From: Rheinheimera soli
GTDB lineage: Bacteria > Pseudomonadota > Gammaproteobacteria > Enterobacterales > Alteromonadaceae
Direction: 5' to 3'
Assembly (NCBI RefSeq): GCF_021290985.1
Contig: NZ_JAJOYU010000035.1
Location: forward strand, 1-48,111
DNA length: 48,111 bases
This document shows positions 27,892-35,887 of this stretch, in pieces. The notes beneath the pieces are model-generated. The model searched no databases, was not told the DNA's origin, and worked only from the letters and a program-made list of their open reading frames with translations. The position numbers were made by a program, and so were the translations under genes. Numbering within the stretch: the stretch's first letter is position 1; every line of letters starts with the position of its first letter.

Positions 27892-29452
27892 CATTTGTCT
27901 GGCGTTTAAAATCGTTCAAACGAACACCAAACACCAAAAGTAAAACAAAGTAGGCCACAATAGCAAAAGCAAAATAGGCCAACAGATGCAGCACCTGGCC
28001 TGATAAACCTAAGGCAATCCAGCCAGCAAGGTCAGGCATCACATAAAAAATACAGCCAGCCATCACAGCGGCAGCGATAAAAGCTTTGGCGATAAACCAG
28101 CTGGTTTTGCTGCTGAAACTATAAATATCGCGCTGCTTTAAACCGCGATAAAGCAAATACGCATTTAAAGTACCGGACATAGCTGTAGCTAACGCCAGAC
28201 CGACATAACTTAAAAAAGGTGCCAGCATCAGGTTAAACACCATATTCGCCACCATAGCGATAATGGCAATTCGTACCGGCGTTTTAATATCCTGCCGCGC
28301 ATAAAAAGCCGGTGCCAGCACTTTAATCAGCATCAGCGCGACTAAGCCTGTGTTGTAAGCAATCAAACTGTGTGAAGTTTTCACTACGTCATCGGCGCTG
28401 AATTCACCACGCATAAAGACTGAAGCAATAATAGGTTCAGCCAGCACTATTAAACCCATCATGGATGGAATGCCAAACAAGCAAATAAAACGCACGGCCC
28501 AATCCAGCGTATATTTAAAGGCTTCTTCGCTCGCTGATGCGTAATGACGTGACAAGCCAGGCAAAATCACGGTGGCAATAGCAATACCAAATAAACCTAA
28601 AGGAAATTCCAGCAGGCGGTCAGAGTAATACAACCAGCTGACAGCACCTGTGACTAAAAAGGACGCGATAATGGCATCCAGTAATAAGTTAATCTGACTG
28701 ACCGAAACACCAAATAAAGCCGGGATCATTAAAGTGCGGATTTTCGTGACGTTTGGGTCTTTCCAGCCCCAGCGTGGCATTACCAGTAATCCGGCTTTGG
28801 CTAAAAACGGCAATTGAAATAAAAACTGGATCAGGCCACCTAAAAAAACGCCCCAGGCAATAGCTTCAGCCGGGTTTTGCATTTGCGGTGCCAGATAAAT
28901 AGCAGCGCCTATCATGGCAATATTTAAAAATACCGGCGTAAAAGCCGCGACGGCAAATTTGTTATAGGTGTTCAGCACAGCGCCAGATAAAGCGACAAAA
29001 GTGATAAACCATAAATAAGGAAAGGTAATTTTTAATAGAAAACTAGCCTGTAAGTACTTATCCCCTTCAGGCGCACCATCTAAATAGGCACTAAACCAGC
29101 CGGCACCAAATAACATCATCAGCACAGGTGAGCCAATCACAGCTAGTAAAGTCACACCAGTCACTATAAAACCTAAGGTGCCTGCCGCTTTGGCAATAAG
29201 TTCACGTACTGCATCATCACCATGTTTTTCTTTAACTTCAGCCAGTACAGGCACAAAAGCTTGCGAAAAAGCCCCTTCAGCAAATAAACGTCGTAAAAAA
29301 TTAGGAATTCGATTGGCCATAAAAAAAACGTCGGCCATAGCGCCTGCGCCTAACACATTGGCGACAATCACGTCACGGACCAAGCCCAATACCCGTGAAA
29401 TAAGGGTCATAAAGCTGACGATCATGCCTGATTTTAATAATTTTCCTGACAC
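27878..29452 (-). CDS. murJ: lipid II flippase MurJ
   Basis: The 524-residue polytopic protein (about 14 helices) has the MurJ N-terminal signature SRVLGLVRD and PNFLRRLFAEGAFSQAFVPVL. MurJ flips lipid II across the inner membrane for peptidoglycan synthesis. The frame is open to GTG at 29488 with ATG at 29473, but GTG at 29452 has a clear AGGAG six bases upstream. It gives MSGKLLKSGMIVS, close to the family N-terminus, so a GTG start is preferred. It is divergent from rpsT, as in many gammaproteobacteria. Confidence 0.95.
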   Translation of the reverse strand: MSGKLLKSGMIVSFMTLISRVLGLVRDVIVANVLGAGAMADVFFMANRIPNFLRRLFAEGAFSQAFVPVLAEVKEKHGDDAVRELIAKAAGTLGFIVTGVTLLAVIGSPVLMMLFGAGWFSAYLDGAPEGDKYLQASFLLKITFPYLWFITFVALSGAVLNTYNKFAVAAFTPVFLNIAMIGAAIYLAPQMQNPAEAIAWGVFLGGLIQFLFQLPFLAKAGLLVMPRWGWKDPNVTKIRTLMIPALFGVSVSQINLLLDAIIASFLVTGAVSWLYYSDRLLEFPLGLFGIAIATVILPGLSRHYASASEEAFKYTLDWAVRFICLFGIPSMMGLIVLAEPIIASVFMRGEFSADDVVKTSHSLIAYNTGLVALMLIKVLAPAFYARQDIKTPVRIAIIAMVANMVFNLMLAPFLSYVGLALATAMSGTLNAYLLYRGLKQRDIYSFSSKTSWFIAKAFIAAAVMAGCIFYVMPDLAGWIALGLSGQVLHLLAYFAFAIVAYFVLLLVFGVRLNDFKRQTNAESK

Positions 29453-29551
29453 AGACTGCTCCTGCAACGACATTTCTGCTATTTTCACCCGAGTCAGAGT
29501 GGATTACCAGCGAAGGGCTAATTTTATTCTGTAATCTGTCAAGGAAACCAT

Positions 29552-29582
29552 TTGACAAGGGCCTACAAAATAGGCATATTAT
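29552..29582 (+). promoter_or_regulatory. rpsT promoter
   Basis: A perfect TTGACA (29552-29557) is followed by CATATTAT (29575-29582). The -10 box is either CATATT (17-base spacer) or TATTAT (19-base spacer). GCGGCC next to it is a GC-rich discriminator expected for a ribosomal protein gene. Confidence 0.75.
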
Positions 29583-29624
29583 GCGGCCTTTAAAGGTCCC
29601 GGTTTAGTTTTTAGGAGTGTTACC

Positions 29625-29900
29625 TTGGCTAACATCAAGTCTGCTAAGAAGCGCGCTATTCAATCAGAAAAGCGTCGTCAGCAAAACGCAAGTCAGCGCT
29701 CAATGATGCGTACTTTCATGAAGAAAACATACGCTGCAGTGTTAACTGCTGATCTGGCTGCTTCACAAGAAGCGTTCAAAAAGATGGTTCCAATTTTGGA
29801 TCGTATGGCAGACAAAGGTCTGATCCATAAGAACAAAGCTGCCCGTCATAAGTCACGCTTAAATGCACACGTTAAAGCTTTAGCTACTAAAGCCGCTTAA
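29625..29900 (+). CDS. rpsT: 30S ribosomal protein S20
   Basis: The 91-residue basic protein [21 protein letters not shown]... is S20, a 16S rRNA-binding primary assembly protein. It starts with TTG, preceded by TTAGGAGTGTTACC. The UUG start is conserved from E. coli, where it is needed for translational autoregulation. It has its own promoter and terminator and is divergent from murJ. Confidence 0.98.
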   Translation: MANIKSAKKRAIQSEKRRQQNASQRSMMRTFMKKTYAAVLTADLAASQEAFKKMVPILDRMADKGLIHKNKAARHKSRLNAHVKALATKAA

Positions 29901-29945
29901 TTTCAATTCGCTGTTGTTCGCAACAGCTTATTGTGACAGTGCAAT

Positions 29946-29973
29946 AAAAAAACCACCGCAAGGTGGTTTTTTT
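29946..29973 (+). terminator. rpsT terminator
   Basis: The stem AACCACC-GCAA-GGTGGTT is flanked by seven A and seven T residues, a textbook intrinsic terminator 50 bases after the S20 stop. Confidence 0.95.
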
Positions 29974-29979
29974 ATTCGC

Positions 29980-30053
29980 CGTCATCCATGACGCTCACCC
30001 TCCGGGCCATCGTCGCTTTGCTCCGATGTTAAAAATCGCTCCTGACGATTTTT
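29980..30053. repeat. three-hairpin intergenic module, arsR-side terminator included
   Basis: Three successive inverted repeats are present. They are CGTCAT/ATGACG (29980-29985, 29988-29993), CATCG/CGATG (30008-30012, 30024-30028) and AAAAATCG/CGATTTTT (30031-30038, 30046-30053). The last has a T-run on the minus strand and can end the arsR-type transcript 46 bases after its stop. The whole unit looks like a dispersed REP-like intergenic element, but there is no second copy in this window. Confidence 0.5.
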
Positions 30054-30098
30054 TATATTCGCAGCTATCCATGGCACTGACAGCCTCAGAGTACTGTA

Positions 30099-30398
30099 CT
30101 ATTTCTTCTCACAATAGAGTTTATGCAGCAGTCCAATTAAAGCGACAGCTTCTTCACTGTGGATACGATAAAACACGGTTTGAGCTTCTTTGCGGGTTTT
30201 CACCAGTTTTTGTCGTCTGAGTACAGCTAAGTGCTGAGACAAAGCCGACTGGCTTAAACCCAGTTTGTCGTTCATCTCTGTCACTGATAATTCAGACTCT
30301 AATAAATAACACAAAATCAGCAAACGGCGTTCATTGGAAACCGCCTTCAGCAGCTTGGCTGCCTGCGCCGAGTTTTTCAGCATTTCTTCCAATTTCAT
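30099..30398 (-). CDS. ArsR-family regulator of the SqrR/BigR/YgaV persulfide-sensing type
   Basis: The 99-residue winged-helix protein has recognition helix SQSALSQHLAVLRRQ and wing KTRKEAQTVFYRI. It lacks the ArsR/SmtB metal-site cysteines of helix 3 or 5. Instead Cys30 (ERRLLILCYLL) and Cys96 (HKLYCEKK) are 66 residues apart, the same spacing as the two thiols of SqrR that form a tetrasulfide link with reactive sulfur. E. coli YgaV has a very similar end, VYCP. It is therefore probably a repressor released by sulfide or persulfide, or by oxidants. No sulfur gene is adjacent; the divergent neighbour is an M28 peptidase. Confidence 0.85.
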   Translation of the reverse strand: MKLEEMLKNSAQAAKLLKAVSNERRLLILCYLLESELSVTEMNDKLGLSQSALSQHLAVLRRQKLVKTRKEAQTVFYRIHSEEAVALIGLLHKLYCEKK

Positions 30399-30664
30399 TT
30401 TGTTGCTTCTTTGATCTAAAAAACAGCATTATGCCGTCGGGTCATTCGCTTACACAATACGATCTATTCTCATCTGTCGTGTTTCAAGCTGTACCTGACT
30501 CATAGAGCGGCAACAAGAGGTGGAGTGATTACATAAAAACAAAATCTCTATGATTCAACTACACAACAGACTGCTTGCTTTGGCTTTTGGTCGCAATCTG
30601 CCGAATTAGTCTTACGCTGTCATGCTACATTGGCCAAATAATCAAAAAAAGGAGCATGTTATAT

Positions 30665-32002
30665 ATGAAGTTTTGGTTGGGTATAATTTCCGGTGCTTTA
30701 TTAGCTCCTTCGGTATGGGCGGCCACAATGCCCAGCACTCTGGATCAGGATTTAGCTTATAAGCTGGTGGAGTCTTTAACAGTTGAAGTGGGTCCGCGCA
30801 TTGCAGGCAGTGAAGCGGATCGCCGCGCCGTGCAATGGGCTGTAACCAATTTAAAGCAACTGGGTTATGACAAAGTCTGGACTGAAGAGTTTGAAATGCC
30901 AGGCTGGACCCGGGGGCAGGCAAGCCTTGAAGTCGTTTCCCCTTTCGCTCAGCCTTTTGTATTAACCTCATTAGGTGGATCGGTCGGAACACCTGCAGCA
31001 GGTATCACCAGCCCTGTCGTGATGTTTGATAGCATTGAAGCCTTGGAAAAGGCAGATCCGGCTTTAGTTAAAGGCAAGATTGTCTTTGTTAATAAGCCAA
31101 TGTCTAAAGACAAATCAGGATCTTTTTATGGTCAGGTGGTTGCAGCCCGCTCGCGTGGTGCCGTAGAAGCGGCGAAGTTGGGTGCTGTGGCTATAGTCAT
31201 TCGTTCTGTCGGCACCAGTAACAACAGATTTGCTCATACCGGCACAATGAAGTACGACGAAGCCATCCCTAAAATTCCTGCCGTAGCCATTTCAGTGCCT
31301 GATGCACAAAATCTGGCGAAAATGCTGGAACGCTCGCCAAAAGTAGAATTAAAACTACAAATGGACAACCAGCTGCAAACTGCCACCAGCCACAATGTCA
31401 TTGCAGAAATCACCGGGACAGAAAAACCGGACGAAATAGTGCTGATCAGCGCTCACCTTGATTCATGGGATCAGGGCACTGGCGCTTTGGATGATGGTGC
31501 TGGGGTCGCTTTAGTAATGGCAACAGGTGCTTTAATCCAACAAAAAGCCAAACCTAAACGCACTATCCGGGTTGTGCTTTTTGGTAACGAAGAAGGTGGA
31601 CTGATTGGAGCACGGGCTTATGCTGCTAAGCACCATAAGGAATTAGGGAAGCACATTTTAGCTGCAGAGTCTGACTTTGGTGCAGGCCGCATCTGGCAAA
31701 TCGAAAGTCGTTTTGGTGACAAATCACTGCCTTTTGCTAAAGAGTTACAGCAAAAACTGGCGCATCTGAATATTGGCTTAGGTGGCAATACCACCTACGG
31801 CGGCCCTGATGTTTCGGTATTGGCTTCTGCCGGAGTGCCAGTACTGGCTTTATCGCAAGATGGTACAGACTATTTTGATTATCACCACACACCCAATGAT
31901 ACGCTGGACAAAATAGATCCCGATTCATTAAAACAAAACTTGCAAGCCTGGCTCATCATGACCGAAACTGTTGCTAACAGTTCAGTTAACTTACGTCACT
32001 AA
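30665..32002 (+). CDS. secreted M28-family zinc aminopeptidase/carboxypeptidase Q-like
   Basis: The 445-residue protein has a signal peptide (about 1-19, cleavage VWA-A) and an M28 metallopeptidase fold with a PA-type insert (about 115-240). Zinc ligands and catalytic residues fit M28: His264, Asp276, Glu309/Glu310, Asp337, and His407 or His408 in YFDYHHTPND. It should trim peptides in the periplasm or outside the cell. AAGGAG ten bases upstream supports ATG 30665; ATG 30656 is too close to that site. The stop overlaps the start of the next gene (TAATG). Confidence 0.9.
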   Translation: MKFWLGIISGALLAPSVWAATMPSTLDQDLAYKLVESLTVEVGPRIAGSEADRRAVQWAVTNLKQLGYDKVWTEEFEMPGWTRGQASLEVVSPFAQPFVLTSLGGSVGTPAAGITSPVVMFDSIEALEKADPALVKGKIVFVNKPMSKDKSGSFYGQVVAARSRGAVEAAKLGAVAIVIRSVGTSNNRFAHTGTMKYDEAIPKIPAVAISVPDAQNLAKMLERSPKVELKLQMDNQLQTATSHNVIAEITGTEKPDEIVLISAHLDSWDQGTGALDDGAGVALVMATGALIQQKAKPKRTIRVVLFGNEEGGLIGARAYAAKHHKELGKHILAAESDFGAGRIWQIESRFGDKSLPFAKELQQKLAHLNIGLGGNTTYGGPDVSVLASAGVPVLALSQDGTDYFDYHHTPNDTLDKIDPDSLKQNLQAWLIMTETVANSSVNLRH

Positions 32003-32496
32003 TGGCCAAACAACTCAAAAAGGCCTCGCTTTTAAGCGAGGCCGACAAGCAAAAACTATTAAAAAAAGCCGGCAACAAAAAGCCACTCACTCAAGCTCAG
32101 ACTACAACCACTGCAAATCCGGCTGCGCGTACCGTGGTGCGCTCAGCAACACGGTCAAATACTGAGGAACAGTCAAGCACTTCAACTGCCAAAAATTTCA
32201 AAGTGTGGGCAGGTATCAGTATGGTCCTTTTAGTTGCTTTTATTCTGGCCCCTAAACCCCAATTAATTGAATACCAAAGTGCAGGATTGACCACTCAAAG
32301 TGTCTATATGCCAGGCTGGTTTGGTAAGCCTGGTGTCATTCTCGATACCAACCAACGCGCAGTATTGGCGGAAGAAGAGCAAAGCTTATATTTGTGTTTT
32401 GAAGGCCAAAGCAATGAGCAGTGTGCAAAATACCGCCTACGTAAACAACAAGGCTTTATTGCCGCAGCGATCTTCTGGTACTCATCACGCCCTTAA
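32002..32496 (+). CDS. unrecognised single-pass membrane protein coupled to the M28 peptidase
   Basis: The 164-residue protein begins with a Lys-rich cytoplasmic region (MAKQLKKASLLSEADKQKLL), followed by a Thr/Ser/Ala-rich linker. One membrane helix (about 66-82, VWAGISMVLLVAFILA) precedes a short extracytoplasmic domain with two cysteines (LYLCFEGQSNEQCAKY) and a C-terminal hydrophobic patch. I do not recognise the family. Its start codon shares one base with the peptidase stop, so the two are translationally coupled and probably work together. Confidence 0.7.
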   Translation: MAKQLKKASLLSEADKQKLLKKAGNKKPLTQAQTTTTANPAARTVVRSATRSNTEEQSSTSTAKNFKVWAGISMVLLVAFILAPKPQLIEYQSAGLTTQSVYMPGWFGKPGVILDTNQRAVLAEEEQSLYLCFEGQSNEQCAKYRLRKQQGFIAAAIFWYSSRP

Positions 32497-32511
32497 TACA
32501 GAGCTCTGCAT

Positions 32512-32871
32512 TCAGGAATGGCTACGCCAGCAAATCCGGCATAACCAAAGTTGTATCCCCAGCACCAGCAAGATCATAGCTGAGGGATACAGCAAATAGC
32601 TCTCAGCGTAGTTAAACAACAAAGCTCCACTGGTCAGGTAAATAAAAGGCTGCAATTCATAACACCAGAATGGTAAAGCCCCCTGCTCTTTAAACTTAAT
32701 CCCATAAGGACTGCGGCGTTTTTCTGTGCGGATCACCCAGACCACTGCACCTGCAAATATTAGCACTACGCCAGATAAAGCCGCAGTCCAATGCGGCAAC
32801 CACAAGACGGTCTGCGAACCACAGAGTACATAAAGATAAGGCAAAGCTTCATAAAGCCGTTCGGGGATCAT
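32512..32871 (-). CDS. unrecognised small multipass membrane protein
   Basis: The 119-residue protein has about four hydrophobic segments. The strong ribosome site AAGGAG six bases before the ATG and a codon pattern like its neighbours support a real gene. It begins MIPERLYEALPYLYVLCG and has a charged central loop (RTEKRRSPYGIKFKEQ). I cannot assign a function. It converges on the membrane-protein gene ending at 32496 with only 15 bases between them. Confidence 0.7.
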   Translation of the reverse strand: MIPERLYEALPYLYVLCGSQTVLWLPHWTAALSGVVLIFAGAVVWVIRTEKRRSPYGIKFKEQGALPFWCYELQPFIYLTSGALLFNYAESYLLYPSAMILLVLGIQLWLCRICWRSHS

Positions 32872-33114
32872 GATGCTCTCCTTGCTGGAATGAAAGTCAG
32901 TTTAAGCATAGAGCAAAGTAAAATATTTGTTGCATAAATTGCATTTTAATTAACCAAAATACTAAGTCGTGGGATGCTAATTCAGATAAGGTAGAAAAGC
33001 TGAGAGTGATTCATTGGCATGGATGTAAAAAACCTGATGCAAAACCCTGCGGCTTCAAATAAGACGGGTATATAATGCGGCAATTCCCGGTCAGCTTAAG
33101 GCGGAGTAGTACAA

Positions 33115-33693
33115 ATGCATGATGACGATCTGGACATCTTTTTACAGGAAATGGCAGGGGTAAAACGCTTAAATGTCGATGCTATTGCCGATCCTAATGG
33201 TGAACACAATCCGAGTCTGGCTCAACTGGCACGGCGCAAAGCCGCAGAACAGGAAATGGAATACGACCCTAACTATCTGAGTATGGAGTACGTAGATCTG
33301 GTTGCGCCTGATGATGTGATTGCCTACAAAAAAGATGGGGTGCAGGATGGTGTATACAAAAACCTGCGACTGGGTAAATACCAAATGGATGCCACTCTGA
33401 ATCTGCTGGGAAAAACCCTGGTTGAGGCCCGTGCTGCTTTATACAGCTTCATTGCTGATTGCCATCAGCGTGGCATCAGGACTGTATTGATCCATCATGG
33501 TATGGGACGCGATAGCAAACCTCATCCGGCGATATTAAAAAGTTACTGCTTTAAATGGTTACCACAACTACCAGAAGTTCTGGCCTGCCATACCGCCTTA
33601 AAACCTCATGGTGGTTACGCTGCGACTTATGTGTTGTTGCAGAAAAATGCGGAACAAAAGCGGGAAAACCGTGAGCGGCATCAGAAAAAATAA
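33115..33693 (+). CDS. smrA: Smr-domain DNA endonuclease SmrA
   Basis: The 192-residue protein has an N-terminal acidic extension and a C-terminal Smr domain (about 95-180). The domain has TLNLLGKTLVEAR, the HGMG loop (LIHHGMGRDS) and the final GGYAATYVLL. This matches SmrA (YdaL) of E. coli (187 residues). Smr domains related to MutS2 cleave nucleic acid. A perfect TATAAT at 33071-33076 lies about 40 bases upstream, but no good -35 box is at the right distance. Confidence 0.9.
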   Translation: MHDDDLDIFLQEMAGVKRLNVDAIADPNGEHNPSLAQLARRKAAEQEMEYDPNYLSMEYVDLVAPDDVIAYKKDGVQDGVYKNLRLGKYQMDATLNLLGKTLVEARAALYSFIADCHQRGIRTVLIHHGMGRDSKPHPAILKSYCFKWLPQLPEVLACHTALKPHGGYAATYVLLQKNAEQKRENRERHQKK

Positions 33694-33736
33694 CAGTGAA
33701 AGTGCAAAAACCTGGACCAGAGTGCGATTAAACAAA

Positions 33737-33757
33737 TACCCCCAAACTACGGGGGTA
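33737..33757 (-). terminator. hairpin after the small membrane ORF
   Basis: TACCCCC (33737-33743) pairs with GGGGGTA (33751-33757) across a seven-base loop. On the minus strand it is followed by the T-rich TTTGTTTAA, placing a plausible terminator six bases beyond the stop of the 49-residue ORF. Confidence 0.65.
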
Positions 33758-33762
33758 CCTGA

Positions 33763-33912
33763 TCAATACAATCCATCGACCGACTGCTGTCCTTGTGAGC
33801 TATAAGTCACTTGTGTAGCTTCAGCTTTTGTTAAAAAAGCCGACAATGCCATTAATAACACCAAAATGGCGATTGCAGTAAAGCCAAGACCGCGACTGGA
33901 CGCTTTACGCAT
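33763..33912 (-). CDS. 49-residue small secreted or membrane protein, unrecognised
   Basis: The sequence starts MRKASSRGLGFTAIAILVLL and continues with a hydrophobic stretch (about 10-27), then a short polar tail ending SVDGLY. The basic N-terminus plus one hydrophobic segment could be a signal peptide or an N-in membrane anchor. TGAGG lies six bases before the ATG and a terminator-like hairpin follows the stop. It stands alone between smrA and the crotonase gene. I do not recognise the family. Confidence 0.6.
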   Translation of the reverse strand: MRKASSRGLGFTAIAILVLLMALSAFLTKAEATQVTYSSQGQQSVDGLY

Positions 33913-34100
33913 ACAAAACCTCAGGCTAAAAAAATATTGTTATTGTTCTTGCTTTTTTGTGGATCTTGAGCAATCCAAAACCAGTGTAGACAACTTGTTG
34001 TTTAGTTACAAGATTTACAATCAATTACAGCTAATTTTCTGATAAAGAGACAAGCAGAGACGCAAAATAGTCCCTGCTTTTAAGTTTTTTGTGGTGAGTT

Positions 34101-34865
34101 TTAGCTTTTAGTGGCGAGTTTATGCTGTAAAGCGGCGATCGCTTGGCGCGCAGCGTCCTGTTGCAGACTGTAAAACTGTTGCTGATATTCAAATTCAACA
34201 GCCTGACTATGCTCTTTGCATTGCAACAATTGTCGCATCGAGCTTTTGGTTTGTCGCACTAACTCTGTGGGAACTGTAGCTAAATCCGCTGTCATTGCTA
34301 AAGCCCGAGGTAATAATTGATCAGCAGCCAACACTTCTTTGACTAAACCATATTGCCATGCTTGTTCTGCATTGAGTTTTTCACCACAAAACAACATGGC
34401 CATCGCTTGTTGCCAGCCGATCAACTGCGGTAATAACCAGCCATGCCCGCCACCTGGATGCAAAGCCAACTGGAAAAAGCGACTGTCAAACCAGGCGTCT
34501 TTGCTGGCTAAACGAATATCACAGACCATCGCCAGATTCATGCCTGCCCCTACGGCTGGGCCATTGACTAAAGCTATAGTTAAAAGTGGACAATCAGCCA
34601 CCAGACTAAAGGCCTGATACAGCTGTTTCAGTTCAGAACCGTCCCCATCTACTGCATGTTGCAACACGGCTAAATCAGCACCGGCACAAAAAGCGCGTTC
34701 AGTGCCAATGACACATAAGACTTTCAATTCTGGATCCAGACTCAGTTGATGCACAGCGGCTGCAATTTGTAAGGCGATTTCAGGTGTTAATAAATTACGT
34801 TTTTCAGCTGCGGTCAGCTGTAACACCGCAACATGACCCTGTTTTTCAATAGTAAAACTACTCAT
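34101..34865 (-). CDS. crotonase-superfamily protein lacking both hydratase glutamates
   Basis: The 254-residue protein has the crotonase fold signatures AFCAGADL (oxyanion loop) and NGPAVGAGMNLAMVCDIRLAS. In enoyl-CoA hydratases the two catalytic glutamates lie in GGGCE and in QPE before the IPGAGG motif. Here the aligned residues are Asn (GAGMN) and Phe (SRFFQLALHPGGG). So it is unlikely to be a classical hydratase and could be an isomerase, hydrolase, or a decarboxylase-like member. It overlaps the stop of the dehydrogenase gene upstream by one base. Confidence 0.85.
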   Translation of the reverse strand: MSSFTIEKQGHVAVLQLTAAEKRNLLTPEIALQIAAAVHQLSLDPELKVLCVIGTERAFCAGADLAVLQHAVDGDGSELKQLYQAFSLVADCPLLTIALVNGPAVGAGMNLAMVCDIRLASKDAWFDSRFFQLALHPGGGHGWLLPQLIGWQQAMAMLFCGEKLNAEQAWQYGLVKEVLAADQLLPRALAMTADLATVPTELVRQTKSSMRQLLQCKEHSQAVEFEYQQQFYSLQQDAARQAIAALQHKLATKS

Positions 34866-35785
34866 CAGTAGCCCCTTTCCCTGTTGACCAGATGCTTTAA
34901 AGGTAGCCCATTTATGGTGCGTTGATAATTTTCAACAATCTGATAAATTGCAGTGTCGACATTAGTTACCGCAGAACAATGGGGAGTGACCAGTACAGCC
35001 GGATGTTGCCAATAAGGATCGGTAGCAGGCAAAGGCTCCTGACGAAACACATCCAGACAAGCAGCCTGTAATTGACCAGAGTCCAAAGCAGCTAACAATG
35101 CGTCGTCATCTACTATGGCACCACGAGCCACGTTGACGAGGATTGCACCCTGTTTAAAAGCAGCTAAACGCTCTGTATTTAAGAAGTTCGTGGTATCAGG
35201 GGTCAGAGGTAATAAACAAATCACCAGATCGGCATCACAAACAGCCTCTTTAAAACCAAGATCACCTGCGTAGCACTGGATACCATCCCGCTGTTTTAAG
35301 CTGCGCGACCAGCCGCTGACCTGATAACCTTGCTGTAAAAAATACTGCGCCGCTGCTTGTCCTAATTCACCTAAACCCAGCACACAAATCTGTTGAATTG
35401 AGCGTGGGCTTTTCGGTTTCCATAGCTTCTGTTGCTGCTGACGCTGAAATAAATCCAGCCGCAATTGGTAATGCAGCACTATGCCAGCCAGGTAATTGAC
35501 CATAGAAGACGCCAAAGCAGGGTCAACAATACGGCTTAAGGGCAAGTCAGGCAAAGTCGGATCCGAAACAATACTGTCTACCCCAGCACCAAAAGACTGT
35601 AAGCTTTTTAAGTTGCTTAAAGCAGCCAAGGAACCCGCAGGCTGTTTCCACACTACAGCCATTTGCACTTGTTCAGGCGCACTGTAATCCGGCCATTGCT
35701 GGATCAAAACGCCGGGTAATAAAGCATTTAACTTTTCAACTAAAGCATCTAATTTACGATCAGGGATCACCAGGGCTATCGACAT
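34865..35785 (-). CDS. D-2-hydroxyacid dehydrogenase (GhrA-like glyoxylate/hydroxypyruvate reductase)
   Basis: The 306-residue protein has the Rossmann motif GLGELGQ near residue 138. The catalytic set is Arg in VNVARGAIV, Glu in RQEPLP and His in TPHCSA. The short N-terminal domain with SFGAGVDS is characteristic of the GhrA group, which reduces glyoxylate and hydroxypyruvate with NADPH. Its stop shares a base with the crotonase start (TGATG), so the two form an operon. The substrate is not determinable from sequence. Confidence 0.88.
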   Translation of the reverse strand: MSIALVIPDRKLDALVEKLNALLPGVLIQQWPDYSAPEQVQMAVVWKQPAGSLAALSNLKSLQSFGAGVDSIVSDPTLPDLPLSRIVDPALASSMVNYLAGIVLHYQLRLDLFQRQQQQKLWKPKSPRSIQQICVLGLGELGQAAAQYFLQQGYQVSGWSRSLKQRDGIQCYAGDLGFKEAVCDADLVICLLPLTPDTTNFLNTERLAAFKQGAILVNVARGAIVDDDALLAALDSGQLQAACLDVFRQEPLPATDPYWQHPAVLVTPHCSAVTNVDTAIYQIVENYQRTINGLPLKHLVNRERGY

Positions 35786-35887
35786 CTGTTCACCAAAGCT
35801 TCAAGTTTTCGTCATATCTCTGACATGGGTAAACTACATTCTACCCGAGCCTGAAGAACCAAGGCCAACAATTCGCAGGAGCTTTGT

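Noticed and set aside
30550-30609. Nineteen-codon ORF between the ArsR-type gene and the M28 peptidase
   Set aside because: No ribosome site, very short, and located in the promoter region of the peptidase.
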